NCBI GenBank assembly: GCA_038900335.1
Contig: JBBMRB010000008.1
Coordinates: forward strand, 62,001-126,000
Direction: 5' to 3'
DNA length: 64,000 nucleotides
From: Rs1 sp038900335
GTDB lineage: Bacteria > Pseudomonadota > Gammaproteobacteria > Pseudomonadales > Balneatricaceae
The number at the start of each line of letters is the position of its first letter. Position 1 is the stretch's first letter. A model generated the notes under the pieces. That model ran no database searches. It was given only the letters and a program-made list of their open reading frames with translations, and was not told the DNA's origin. Position numbers and translations under genes: made by a program. Of this stretch, positions 45,123-53,825 are shown one piece after another.

Positions 45123-46157
45123 TTAAAAAGCAGTCGGCACCTTTGCTTTCTCTCTTGCTGTCGCTCGGCTTATAGCGCCCTCTCGTACTAACTGGGTTAA
45201 CGATTGATCCATTGTGGTCATGCCCACTGATGAGCCTGTTTGGATTGCCGAGTATATTTGCGCTACTTTTGACTCTCTTATCAGGTTGCGAATAGCAGGC
45301 GTACCTATTAATATTTCATGAGCTGCGACCCTGCCGCCATCGACTCTTTTTAATAGATTTTGTGAGACGATACCCTCTAGAGACTCAGAGAGCATCGCTC
45401 TCACCATGTCTTTCTCACCACCTGGAAAAACATCAATAATCCTGTCCATCGTTTTAGATGCTGAGGTTGTATGTAATGTACCGAACACTAAGTGCCCCGT
45501 TTCTGCCGCTGATATCGCCAAGCGAATCGTCTCTAAATCTCGCATTTCACCGACCAATATCACATCCGGATCCTCACGTAATGCCGAGCGTAACGCCGCG
45601 TTAAAACTCTTGGTGTCCCGTGAGATTTCACGTTGGTTAATTAAGCTTTTTTTACTGTCATGAACAAACTCAATAGGATCTTCAAGTGTTAAAATATGAT
45701 CGGCACGGGTTTCATTGATATAGTTAATCATCGCAGCAAGTGTCGTACTTTTACCCGAACCAGTAGGCCCTGTAATCAGCACTAAACCTCTAGGTTTACT
45801 TGCCAAATCTTCAAATATCTTGCCCATGCCTAAATCTTTCATCGACAAAATATCATTAGGAATCGTTCTAAAAACAGCAGCAGCACCACGGTTTTGATTA
45901 AAAGCATTTACCCTAAAGCGCGCCAAATTAGGGACATCAAATGAAAAGTCGGCCTCCCAATTATCTTCATAATCTTTACGCACACTATCGCTCATTATGT
46001 CATATATCAGATCTTGAACTTGCTTGTGTTCTAATGCATCCATTTTAATTCTACGGATATCGCCATCTACGCGTATCATTGGTGGCAACCCAGCGGTAAT
46101 ATGTAAATCAGATGCTTTTTGCTGCACTGAGAAAGAAAGTAATTCTGTAATATCCAT
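45123..46157 (-). CDS. pilT: Type IV pilus retraction ATPase PilT
   Basis: 344 residues, the standard length. ASDLHITAGLPPMIRVDGDIRRI begins the PAS-like N-domain. Walker A is GPTGSGKST, the Asp box TLEDPIEFVHDSKKSLINQRE, Walker B DPDVILVGEMRDLETIRLA and the His box HLVFGTLHTTSASKT. The AIRNLIRE motif needed for retraction is intact (GTPAIRNLIRESK). The protein drives pilus depolymerisation for twitching and DNA uptake. It is divergent from yggS, the normal gammaproteobacterial arrangement. Confidence 0.97.
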   Translation of the reverse strand: MDITELLSFSVQQKASDLHITAGLPPMIRVDGDIRRIKMDALEHKQVQDLIYDIMSDSVRKDYEDNWEADFSFDVPNLARFRVNAFNQNRGAAAVFRTIPNDILSMKDLGMGKIFEDLASKPRGLVLITGPTGSGKSTTLAAMINYINETRADHILTLEDPIEFVHDSKKSLINQREISRDTKSFNAALRSALREDPDVILVGEMRDLETIRLAISAAETGHLVFGTLHTTSASKTMDRIIDVFPGGEKDMVRAMLSESLEGIVSQNLLKRVDGGRVAAHEILIGTPAIRNLIRESKVAQIYSAIQTGSSVGMTTMDQSLTQLVREGAISRATAREKAKVPTAF

Positions 46158-46334
46158 TGTATTTTCTCTGCCTATTTATTAATTTAAGCTCAAAGCGACA
46201 GCTCTGATTTTCAACTGTACTGATAAATTTTAAAGAGTGGTTAAATTCTATAAATACGCTAACTTAGCACAGAATTTAGCCTACTAATAAAGTACAATAC
46301 TATTTATAACGATATCAAATGGTTCCAATAAAAC

Positions 46335-47045
46335 ATGAGCAGTATAGCAAACAATTCAGCTTTAACTAATTTAGAAGCTGTTAAACAAACGATTGAACTC
46401 TCCTGCAAAACAGCACACAGAGCGACTCAGAGTGTCTTGCTATTAGCTGTCAGTAAAACCAGACAGGCAGCTCAATTAGAGCAACTGTATAACGCAGGCC
46501 AGCGCCACTTTGGTGAGAACTATCTGCAAGAAGCCTTAGATAAGCAGCAATTATTAACACATTTACCTATTATTTGGCATTTTATTGGACCTATTCAGTC
46601 GAATAAAGCCAAGGCTATCGCTCAAAATTTCAGCTGGGTACACAGCGTTGATAGATTAAAGGTGGCCAGAAAACTAAGTGAGCAGCGCGATGCTCAACTG
46701 CCAGCATTAAACATTTGCATACAGGTCAATATTTCTAACGAGACCAACAAAGCTGGCTGCTTGGCACAAGAATGCCTAGAGCTAATAACTCAAATATCGG
46801 CACTTGATAACATTAAAGTACGAGGCTTAATGGCAATTCCAAAAGCCACTACCGATGTAGCAGAACAAGAGGCCGCTTTTGCTGACTTGCTGCAGTTATT
46901 TAATAGCTGCAAGGCGCAATATCCACACTTAGATACTCTATCGATGGGAATGTCTGGCGATATAGAACCTGCCATCAAACAAGGTTCCACCATTGTGCGA
47001 GTCGGCACTGCACTATTTGGCCCTAGAGATTACAGCAAAAAATAA
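46335..47045 (+). CDS. yggS: PLP homeostasis protein YggS (PLPBP family)
   Basis: 236 residues, single alanine-racemase-like barrel. The PLP-binding lysine is Lys41 in LLAVSKT. Supporting motifs are HFGENYLQEALDK, IWHFIGPIQSNKAK, VHSVDRLKVARKLSEQR and the phosphate-binding LSMGMSGDIEPAIKQGSTIVRVGTALFG end. It lacks the second domain of racemases, so no catalysis is expected; it buffers free PLP. It is followed by proC after 51 bp in what is normally an operon. Confidence 0.95.
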   Translation: MSSIANNSALTNLEAVKQTIELSCKTAHRATQSVLLLAVSKTRQAAQLEQLYNAGQRHFGENYLQEALDKQQLLTHLPIIWHFIGPIQSNKAKAIAQNFSWVHSVDRLKVARKLSEQRDAQLPALNICIQVNISNETNKAGCLAQECLELITQISALDNIKVRGLMAIPKATTDVAEQEAAFADLLQLFNSCKAQYPHLDTLSMGMSGDIEPAIKQGSTIVRVGTALFGPRDYSKK

Positions 47046-47096
47046 ATCATATACGCCGATTAGAGACGGCTTTGAACACGTTAATGGAGAGAAATT

Positions 47097-47912
47097 ATGC
47101 AACCTAGTATTGCTTTTATCGGTGCGGGTAACATGTCTAGAGCGATTCTAGGCGGTATGCTAACAAATGGTTACCCTGCACAGCAAATCACCGCGACAGG
47201 GCGAGATAAAGACAAACTGGCAGATTTAGCAGCACAAGGCGTTAATGTCACAACGGATAACGCTCAAGCGATGGCTAGTGCTGAGATCGTCGTACTGGCA
47301 GTAAAGCCGCAAATGATGAAGGATGTCACTATCCCACTAGCAGCGATCGCCCAGCAGCATAAACCGCTCATCGTATCGGTAGCAGCAGGTATCCCTGCGC
47401 AAAGCTTAAATAAATGGCTAGGCGGTAATTTAGCCATTATTCGCTGTATGCCGAACACCCCTGCGCTGGTACAAAAAGGCGCTAGTGCACTGTTTGCTAA
47501 TGATTTAGTGAGCGATCAGCAAAAACAGACAGTCCAGCAGATGATTGCCAATACCGGTCTTGCATTGTGGGTTGACTCTCAAGACCAACTCGATGCCGTA
47601 GCTGCTCTTTCAGGCTCGGGCCCCGCCTATTACTTTTTATTGATGGAATCAATGATTAGCGCGGCAATAGCACAAGGCTTAAGTAGAGAAATCGCTGAAA
47701 AACTGACATTGCAAACAGCATTGGGAGCTGCAAGTATCGCTCATCAAAGTGAAGACACCCCGGCGCAACTCAGAAGAAAGGTGACCTCACCTAAAGGCAC
47801 TACTGAGCAAGCAATCTTAAGCTTCGAAAGAGCAGGCTTTGCAGATATGATCCAGCAGGGCATGCAAGCGAATATTAAGCGCTCACAAGAGCTGGCGACT
47901 GAACTGGGCTAG
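47097..47912 (+). CDS. proC: Pyrroline-5-carboxylate reductase
   Basis: 271 residues. It catalyses the last step of proline synthesis, NAD(P)H reduction of pyrroline-5-carboxylate. FIGAGNMSRAILGGML is the dinucleotide-binding loop and IRCMPNTPALVQKGASAL the central motif. The C-terminal signature LSGSGPAYYFLLMES and VTSPKGTTEQAI are intact. TGGAGAGAAATT upstream gives a strong ribosome site. It lies between yggS and yggT as in Pseudomonas and relatives. Confidence 0.97.
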   Translation: MQPSIAFIGAGNMSRAILGGMLTNGYPAQQITATGRDKDKLADLAAQGVNVTTDNAQAMASAEIVVLAVKPQMMKDVTIPLAAIAQQHKPLIVSVAAGIPAQSLNKWLGGNLAIIRCMPNTPALVQKGASALFANDLVSDQQKQTVQQMIANTGLALWVDSQDQLDAVAALSGSGPAYYFLLMESMISAAIAQGLSREIAEKLTLQTALGAASIAHQSEDTPAQLRRKVTSPKGTTEQAILSFERAGFADMIQQGMQANIKRSQELATELG

Positions 47913-47933
47913 CGAGACTTAGACAATCTAAAG

Positions 47934-47957
47934 GATGAGTCGATCGATTCGTCTTTT
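47934..47957 (+). terminator. Possible terminator after proC
   Basis: GATGAGTCGA and TCGATTCGTC (47934-47953) are self-complementary with two G-T pairs and are followed by TTTT. Confidence 0.45.
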
Positions 47958-47990
47958 ACATTGTAAGATTACATTTTTGCATTACAATGT
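47958..47990. promoter_or_regulatory. 9-bp inverted repeat upstream of yggT
   Basis: ACATTGTAA (47958-47966) and TTACAATGT (47982-47990) are a perfect inverted repeat with a 15-bp spacer, ending 42 bp before the yggT start. Confidence 0.35.
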
Positions 47991-48032
47991 TAGACTTTAA
48001 CTTACTTATCACACTGATCAGGCAAACTATTC

Positions 48033-48575
48033 ATGGACTCTAATCCTCTTGTTTTAATCATTCGCACCGCTGCCGAATTATATATTTTTATTCTACTTTT
48101 ACGTTTAGTTTTACAGGCGGTAAAAGCGGATTATTACAACCCTATATCCCAAGGCGTTGTAAAAATAACGCAACCGGTGATCACGCCTGTGCAAAAATTA
48201 TTGCCTAAAATATTCAACTTAGATATCTCGCCACTTGCCTTAGCGATTATTTTTAAAGCGATTATGCTCTATGCCGTTTATGCCTTTGCAAACCACTTAC
48301 TACCTATTCTCAACCTAGGTATTTATGCACTTTTAGGTGTCCTAAACACGTTTTTAGACATTCTTTTTTATGCAGTGCTAGGGTCGGTCATCATTAGCTG
48401 GATTGCACCTGATAGCCCACACCCTGCACCACAAATCATTATGCAGGTAACAACACCTATCTATCGCCTAATTCAAAAAGTAATACCGCCTATCGGTGGC
48501 TTTGATTTATCACCTATCGTGATCTTTATTGCGATACAAATTATCCAGTCACAACTACGCCCTTATATTATTTAA
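48033..48575 (+). CDS. yggT: YggT family membrane protein
   Basis: 180 residues with two tandem YggT repeats. Each has two hydrophobic helices, and the conserved cores are LRLVLQAVKADYYNPISQGVVKITQPVITPVQKLLP and ISWIAPDSPHPAPQIIMQVTTPIYRLIQKVIPPIGGFDLSP (partial). It is an integral inner-membrane protein linked in some bacteria to osmotic shock or cell-division site proteins. The gene order after proC is conserved, but metX and metW, which often come next, are absent. Confidence 0.93.
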   Translation: MDSNPLVLIIRTAAELYIFILLLRLVLQAVKADYYNPISQGVVKITQPVITPVQKLLPKIFNLDISPLALAIIFKAIMLYAVYAFANHLLPILNLGIYALLGVLNTFLDILFYAVLGSVIISWIAPDSPHPAPQIIMQVTTPIYRLIQKVIPPIGGFDLSPIVIFIAIQIIQSQLRPYII

Positions 48576-48587
48576 TTTTGGCGCTTT

Positions 48588-48612
48588 TGCCTTACCCGCG
48601 AGTAAGGCATTT
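48588..48612 (+). terminator. Hairpin between yggT and the DUF4426 gene
   Basis: TGCCTTAC (48588-48595) pairs with GTAAGGCA (48602-48609) around a 6-nt loop, followed by TTT. It starts 12 bp after the yggT stop. Confidence 0.5.
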
Positions 48613-48631
48613 AGCCCTATTGAGAGCAAAT

Positions 48632-49066
48632 ATGATAAAGCTAATGCTCACTTTGAGCTTCATGTTATTAGCCAGCTATACTAACGCTGAACAAGTCATT
48701 GAAACCGATCAGTACTTAATTCACTACAATGCTTTTAACAGTACAGCTATCGATGCTGACGCGGCACAAAAAAACCAACTGATTCGCAGTAAAGTCAGTG
48801 CAATGATCAATATTGCAGTGCTTAAAAAAGATGATGAAGGCAATCGCTCTGCACAAAGAAGTATCAATACTGGCACCGTTGAAAATTTAGTGGGCCAGCA
48901 ACAAGTACTAAACTTTGTCACTATCGATGAAGGCAAGGCGCTTTACTATATCGCTAGCTTTCGCTTCGCTGATGAGCAACAAATGAAGTTTAATATCAGC
49001 GTACAGCCAGATCCTAATGCCGAGCCTATTAAGCTTACATTTTCTCAAAAATTTTACGTAGATTGA
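48632..49066 (+). CDS. DUF4426 periplasmic protein
   Basis: 144 residues from ATG 48632. The signal peptide MIKLMLTLSFMLLASYTNA is followed by EQ, giving a mature periplasmic protein of about 125 residues, predicted mainly beta. Conserved family parts are YLIHYNAFNSTAI, INIAVLKKD and the end MKFNISVQPDPN...FSQKFYVD. The function is unknown; its invariable place next to rdgB is a family hallmark. An upstream in-frame TTG at 48578 would add 18 residues and spoil the signal peptide, so it is rejected. Confidence 0.82.
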   Translation: MIKLMLTLSFMLLASYTNAEQVIETDQYLIHYNAFNSTAIDADAAQKNQLIRSKVSAMINIAVLKKDDEGNRSAQRSINTGTVENLVGQQQVLNFVTIDEGKALYYIASFRFADEQQMKFNISVQPDPNAEPIKLTFSQKFYVD

Positions 49067-49074
49067 GTATAAAC

Positions 49075-49683
49075 ATGGATAGAATTGTCTTGGCGAGCTC
49101 CAACAAAGGAAAGCTGAAAGAGTTTGGGGAAATATTCAACAAGCTTGATCTCAAACTCATAGGCCAAAGTGAATTTAACGTCACTGATGCTGATGAAACA
49201 GGTCTAACCTTTGTTGAAAATGCCATTATTAAAGCTCGACATGCCTGTGCCGTCACCGGTTTACCGGCACTTGCCGATGATTCAGGCCTTGAAGTGGACG
49301 CTTTATTAGGGGCCCCTGGTATTTATTCATCAAGATACTCAGGCGCTGGTGATACGGCCAATAATACCAAGCTATTAGCTGATCTCAGTGCTTATAGCGC
49401 TGAGCTGCGCAGTGCAAGATACCGTTGTGTGTTAGTTTTTATGCGACATGCAAATGATCCGACACCGCTAATTTGCCAGGGCACACTAGAAGGCCGTATT
49501 TTACTGAGCGCACGAGGAGACTCTGGCTTTGGTTATGATCCGATTTTTCAAGTGGCACCACATCTAGTCAATAATCAAGACCTGTCTGCTGCACAATTAA
49601 GCCCGGCACAAAAACATCAAATTAGTCATCGCGGCCAAGCCGTTGCTCAATTCGTACAGCAAATAACTGACTATATAAATTAA
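49075..49683 (+). CDS. rdgB: dITP/XTP pyrophosphatase RdgB
   Basis: 202 residues from ATG 49075. It hydrolyses ITP, dITP and XTP to monophosphates, cleaning the nucleotide pool. ASSNKGKLKEFGEI binds the substrate phosphates. ADDSGLEVDALLGAPGIYSSRYSG contains the catalytic Asp pair and FGYDPIFQV and SHRGQAV complete the HAM1 signature. Its TAA overlaps the ATG of hemW (TAATG), so the two are coupled. Confidence 0.96.
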   Translation: MDRIVLASSNKGKLKEFGEIFNKLDLKLIGQSEFNVTDADETGLTFVENAIIKARHACAVTGLPALADDSGLEVDALLGAPGIYSSRYSGAGDTANNTKLLADLSAYSAELRSARYRCVLVFMRHANDPTPLICQGTLEGRILLSARGDSGFGYDPIFQVAPHLVNNQDLSAAQLSPAQKHQISHRGQAVAQFVQQITDYIN

Positions 49684-50840
49684 TGACTGACTGCCAGCTG
49701 AGCTTGCCACCGCTAGCACTATACATCCATATTCCCTGGTGTGTACGCAAGTGCCCTTATTGTGACTTTAATTCTCATGCGGTGCGCGGTGAGATACCAG
49801 AAACCGCTTATGTAAGCGCGCTATTAGCTGATTTAGAGAGAGAAAAAGGCGCGGCCCAAGGTAGACAAATCAGCAGCATTTTTATAGGTGGCGGTACGCC
49901 CAGCTTATTTACTGCGCGCGCCATCGATAACATTTTAACAGGCGCCAACAAAATTATTGCGTTTGCAGATGATATTGAAATCACTATGGAAGCAAACCCT
50001 GGCACCTTTGAAATAGAGCGCTTCGCAGGCTTTAAAAGCGCAGGGGTTAACCGTTTATCTATCGGCGTACAAAGCTTTAACCCACAACACTTAAACGCTT
50101 TAGGTCGAATCCACAGTGGCGATGAAGCGACTAGCGCTATTGGCGCTGCTCGCAATCTTGGTTTTGATCATATCAACATTGATTTAATGCACGGTTTAGC
50201 ACAGCAGAGCCCTGAGCAGGCAATGGCTGATTTAACACAGGCAATAGGGTTGGGCACAGATCACTTATCTTGGTATCAGTTGACGATAGAACCGAACACC
50301 GAGTTTCATGCAAGACCGCCTGTACTGCCTGAACTTGACACTCTTTGGGATATACAACAACAGGGACAAGAGCTCATAGCAAGTGCAGGCTTTAATCAAT
50401 ATGAAATATCTGCTTACGCTAAAAATGGCGCCAGAGCTCAGCATAATATAAATTATTGGCAATTTGGCGATTATATCGGTATCGGTGCTGGGGCGCATGG
50501 CAAGCTGAGCTTTTATGATGAAACAACGAACTCCTTACAAATCAACAGGCGTTGGAAAAAGCGCTCACCTAAAGCCTATCTGCAGAACATCGACCCACTA
50601 GGTGGACAAAGTGATATAAAAAGCGATGAGCTGGCGTTCGAGTTTATGATGAATGCATTACGCTTGGTCGAAGGTGTTGAGAGTGTGTATTTTGAACAGC
50701 GTACTGGCTTGCCCCTAGCAAGCATTCAAAAACAGCTTAATGCAGCCACCAAAAAGGGTTTACTGATACAGGGATCAACAATCGCGCCAACCAAACACGG
50801 CGCGTTGTTTCTCAATGACTTACTGGAGTATTTTATTTAA
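49683..50840 (+). CDS. hemW: Radical SAM heme chaperone HemW
   Basis: 385 residues. YIHIPWCVRKCPYCDF carries the CxxxCxxC cluster ligands Cys20, Cys24 and Cys27, followed by the Phe typical of this family rather than the extra Cys of HemN. IFIGGGTPSLF and VNRLSIGVQSFNPQHLNALGRIH are conserved HemW/HemN barrel motifs. The C-terminal HemN domain contains DELAFEFMMNALRLVEG. It inserts or trafficks heme and is not a true coproporphyrinogen oxidase. It ends 22 bp from the convergent signalling gene. Confidence 0.94.
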   Translation: MTDCQLSLPPLALYIHIPWCVRKCPYCDFNSHAVRGEIPETAYVSALLADLEREKGAAQGRQISSIFIGGGTPSLFTARAIDNILTGANKIIAFADDIEITMEANPGTFEIERFAGFKSAGVNRLSIGVQSFNPQHLNALGRIHSGDEATSAIGAARNLGFDHINIDLMHGLAQQSPEQAMADLTQAIGLGTDHLSWYQLTIEPNTEFHARPPVLPELDTLWDIQQQGQELIASAGFNQYEISAYAKNGARAQHNINYWQFGDYIGIGAGAHGKLSFYDETTNSLQINRRWKKRSPKAYLQNIDPLGGQSDIKSDELAFEFMMNALRLVEGVESVYFEQRTGLPLASIQKQLNAATKKGLLIQGSTIAPTKHGALFLNDLLEYFI

Positions 50841-50862
50841 TGACGCGCTTAACCACCAACCA

Positions 50863-53643
50863 TTAAATAATGCTTTTGTGTGTATTAAACAGTAGTTTCT
50901 CAAACTCAGTCGTACCTACTGCACATTGAATAGCTGTTCCCTGGGCATAATCACAGCCTGCAGCTAGAATAAGCCCCAGCTGTTCTTTTGTTGCCACTGC
51001 CTGTGCTATTACTTTAATATCCAACTTATGCGCCATCTCAACAATAGCAGTAAACAGCGTTAAATATTTAGGACTTGCCACTAACTGGGCAATAAAGCTT
51101 TCATTAATTTTTAAGTAGGCAATACCTCCTTCACTTAAGTAGGTCAGTGACATGAAGCCTGTACCAAAATCATCTAACGCTATCTTTAACCCTAATGAGT
51201 TAAGTAACGTGAGCTTTGCAAACACGTTACCATCGTTTTCTACTAACGCAGCTTCATCAATGTTAAAAATTATTGCACCATTTTGTAATTTTGGATCACT
51301 CAGAGCATCGCGCCACTGATTGAAGTTTTGTTGATGGCCAAGCAACTCAGTTGACAAATTGATACTCACTTGTAGCTTGTCATTATACAAACTTCGCCAT
51401 TCACCAATGTGATAACTAGCCTCTGCAAATACCCAATCGGTAATGGCCTTCACCAGCACCACATCTTCAGCCCCTTTCATTGACTCTAAAGGGCATATTG
51501 GGCCGCGCACAGGGTGTACCCACCTGACCAAAGCTTGCGCTGCAAATATTTTCTTAGTCGATAAATCGACGATTGGCTGGTAATACATTGTCAGCTCGCC
51601 CGTATCCAGCGCTTGTTTTAAATCGTAATTAAAACTTTGTCTTGCCGATGCCGCATCTTGCATTTTTCCAGTAAAATACTGATAACCATTACGACCTTTC
51701 TCTTTAGCTACATACATCGCTTGATCAGCATTCTTTAATAATTTCTCAGCATCTACAGCATCATCGGGAAAGATCGCAATACCTATACTGGTTGAAATAC
51801 TCGCTGAATGTGACTGAAACAGATAAGGCTGGCTAATTGAATATAAAATTTTATCGACAATACGGCCCACTATATACGCCTGCGAAAGATCACTAATGAC
51901 AATCGTAAATTCATCGCCGCCTAAGCGGCTCACTAAATCTGTACTTCTAACAACAGCTTTTAGCCTACTTGCTGTCTCCTGAATAACTTTATCACCAAAA
52001 TCATGACCCAGTGTGTCATTAATTTCTTTAAATTTATCCAGATCCAAAAATAATAAAGCAACTTTCTTATGACTACGTTTAGCTAACTCTAATTGCGTGG
52101 AAAGACGGTCAAACAGCATATAACGATTAGGTAAACCGGTAAGAAAATCCAGATTAGCTCGATTCCAAACCAATTGGTCTGACTCCTTGCGCTCAGTAAT
52201 ATTCCTAAAGCTCCATAATCTACCAAAATAACGGCCTTCATCTGATAACAACGCAGAGCAATAGTATTCAAAAACCCGTCCGTCTTTAAGCTCAATTTCT
52301 TGAGCGCCTGTCAGCCCTACCTCATTACTTAAGGCCTCAATATTTTTCAAAAATTGTGTTGGGTTAATCACTTTCCCTAAAACGCCATCAGTAAATGACC
52401 CGGTATCAAGCTCTTCTCTACTGACACCCCAAATCTCCATAAACCTCTGATTTACTGATATTATCTTATCATTTCTATCTAGTGTAAGAAGGCCTTCAAT
52501 TGATGCATCTTGCTGTTTTGTTAAAAGTATGTTTTTAAACTGTATCGACTCTGCCATTTTTGCACGCTCTCGTGTGCGCGAGATAAAATGATAAAGACCA
52601 AAACACAGTGATGACAGCAATAAAATTATGACCGCCAGATGCAGCCAAAACATAGATTTCGGTTCAGCTGGCTTATACAAAAAACCATCCAGTGAATAGT
52701 TGCGTGCAAGAATACCTAAATCAGCATACGTTTTAGCGATACTCTCCCATTTTGCTCGATTCATATAACCGACTTCAACTAAAATAGGGTCAACGAAAGC
52801 CAACATTTGCCGAGCCTCATACTCTAAATGTTTTTTGCTATTTCGCTGCGAATATTTAGTAAGTATCAGCTCAATAATTTCATTGGGATGCTTAAAAGCA
52901 TATTGCCAACCGCGCAAACTAGCTTGTCGAAAAGCAGCGACTTTTTCAGGACTATCGGCAATAAGACGCTCACTAGTAAAGAGGTTATCGCCATAGAAAT
53001 CGATGCCAGCAGATTTAGGGCTAAAAACATTATGCCTAAAACCAATACTATCAAGGTAATCCGTTTCGTTTGTCATAAAGCCTGAATACACATCGACGTT
53101 GCCATTAACTAAATCGTCAATATTAAAGCTATGAGGCACTTTAATTAAATCATCAAATCCAATGTTTTCTTTATGTAATAACGCCTGTAAATCTAGAGCT
53201 TGTGGGCCTATCATAATCCTCTTGCCGACAATGCTCTGAATGCCATCTCGTGATTTGTCTGCCGGCATAATCAACACATAAGGTGAATGCTGAAAAATCA
53301 CACCTAAGACTACCACCGGTTGCCCTTCGTTTCTTGCGAGCAGCAAGCTGCTGCTGCCAACACCAAAATCAACAGCCCCTGACAATACCTTCTCAACTAT
53401 TTTTTCACTACTTAGACTTTCTTTAATGTTCACGTCTAACCCAGCTTCGCGATAATAGCCCTGCTCAAGCGCAGCGTAATAGCCCGCAAACTGAAATTGA
53501 TGTAAATATTTGAGCTGTAGCGTCACCTTTTCTAAGGCGACACTTTGATTGGAGAGAAAAAGACAGCAAGCTATCACTAAATAACGAGCGAGCTTGTTGA
53601 GGCAGGTAAATACATGTTGGAATCTGCAGAATAATGGCAACAC
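50863..53643 (-). CDS. NMT1/THI5-like sensor with PAS, GGDEF and degenerate EAL domains
   Basis: 926 residues. A hydrophobic N-terminus resembling a signal peptide leads into a periplasmic NMT1/THI5-type binding domain (about 40-320; KVTLQLKYLHQFQFAGYYAA). A membrane helix lies near residue 345, then a PAS domain (about 370-480) and a GGDEF domain (about 500-660). The GGDEF motif is intact (LGGDEF) with an RSTD inhibitory site five residues before it, so cyclic-di-GMP synthesis is likely. In the EAL domain, EAL reads QAL, the EIT-type ligand reads NID and AEG reads AQA, so phosphodiesterase activity is probably lost. NMT1 domains bind pyrimidine/thiamine-precursor-like or other small molecules. 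It is transcribed alone. Confidence 0.9.
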   Translation of the reverse strand: MLPLFCRFQHVFTCLNKLARYLVIACCLFLSNQSVALEKVTLQLKYLHQFQFAGYYAALEQGYYREAGLDVNIKESLSSEKIVEKVLSGAVDFGVGSSSLLLARNEGQPVVVLGVIFQHSPYVLIMPADKSRDGIQSIVGKRIMIGPQALDLQALLHKENIGFDDLIKVPHSFNIDDLVNGNVDVYSGFMTNETDYLDSIGFRHNVFSPKSAGIDFYGDNLFTSERLIADSPEKVAAFRQASLRGWQYAFKHPNEIIELILTKYSQRNSKKHLEYEARQMLAFVDPILVEVGYMNRAKWESIAKTYADLGILARNYSLDGFLYKPAEPKSMFWLHLAVIILLLSSLCFGLYHFISRTRERAKMAESIQFKNILLTKQQDASIEGLLTLDRNDKIISVNQRFMEIWGVSREELDTGSFTDGVLGKVINPTQFLKNIEALSNEVGLTGAQEIELKDGRVFEYYCSALLSDEGRYFGRLWSFRNITERKESDQLVWNRANLDFLTGLPNRYMLFDRLSTQLELAKRSHKKVALLFLDLDKFKEINDTLGHDFGDKVIQETASRLKAVVRSTDLVSRLGGDEFTIVISDLSQAYIVGRIVDKILYSISQPYLFQSHSASISTSIGIAIFPDDAVDAEKLLKNADQAMYVAKEKGRNGYQYFTGKMQDAASARQSFNYDLKQALDTGELTMYYQPIVDLSTKKIFAAQALVRWVHPVRGPICPLESMKGAEDVVLVKAITDWVFAEASYHIGEWRSLYNDKLQVSINLSTELLGHQQNFNQWRDALSDPKLQNGAIIFNIDEAALVENDGNVFAKLTLLNSLGLKIALDDFGTGFMSLTYLSEGGIAYLKINESFIAQLVASPKYLTLFTAIVEMAHKLDIKVIAQAVATKEQLGLILAAGCDYAQGTAIQCAVGTTEFEKLLFNTHKSII

Positions 53644-53825
53644 TTAATTTCCTTTTAAATATTTCTCATGCGGTTCAGTATAGTACAATTTAGAGAACAC
53701 ATGCCTTACAGCGCATATCCATTGAACGCTTGACGACAATAAAGCGTCTCTAAAGGTTATTATAAGTGGCGTAATAGCACCAAATATACATTGTCTTATG
53801 AACGAAACACCTGTTTTTTTAAAAA

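Noticed and set aside
50863..53643. NMT1-type protein as a true thiamine-precursor ABC transporter component
   Set aside because: The binding domain is fused to PAS-GGDEF-EAL and no permease or ATPase gene is adjacent, so a sensor role fits better.
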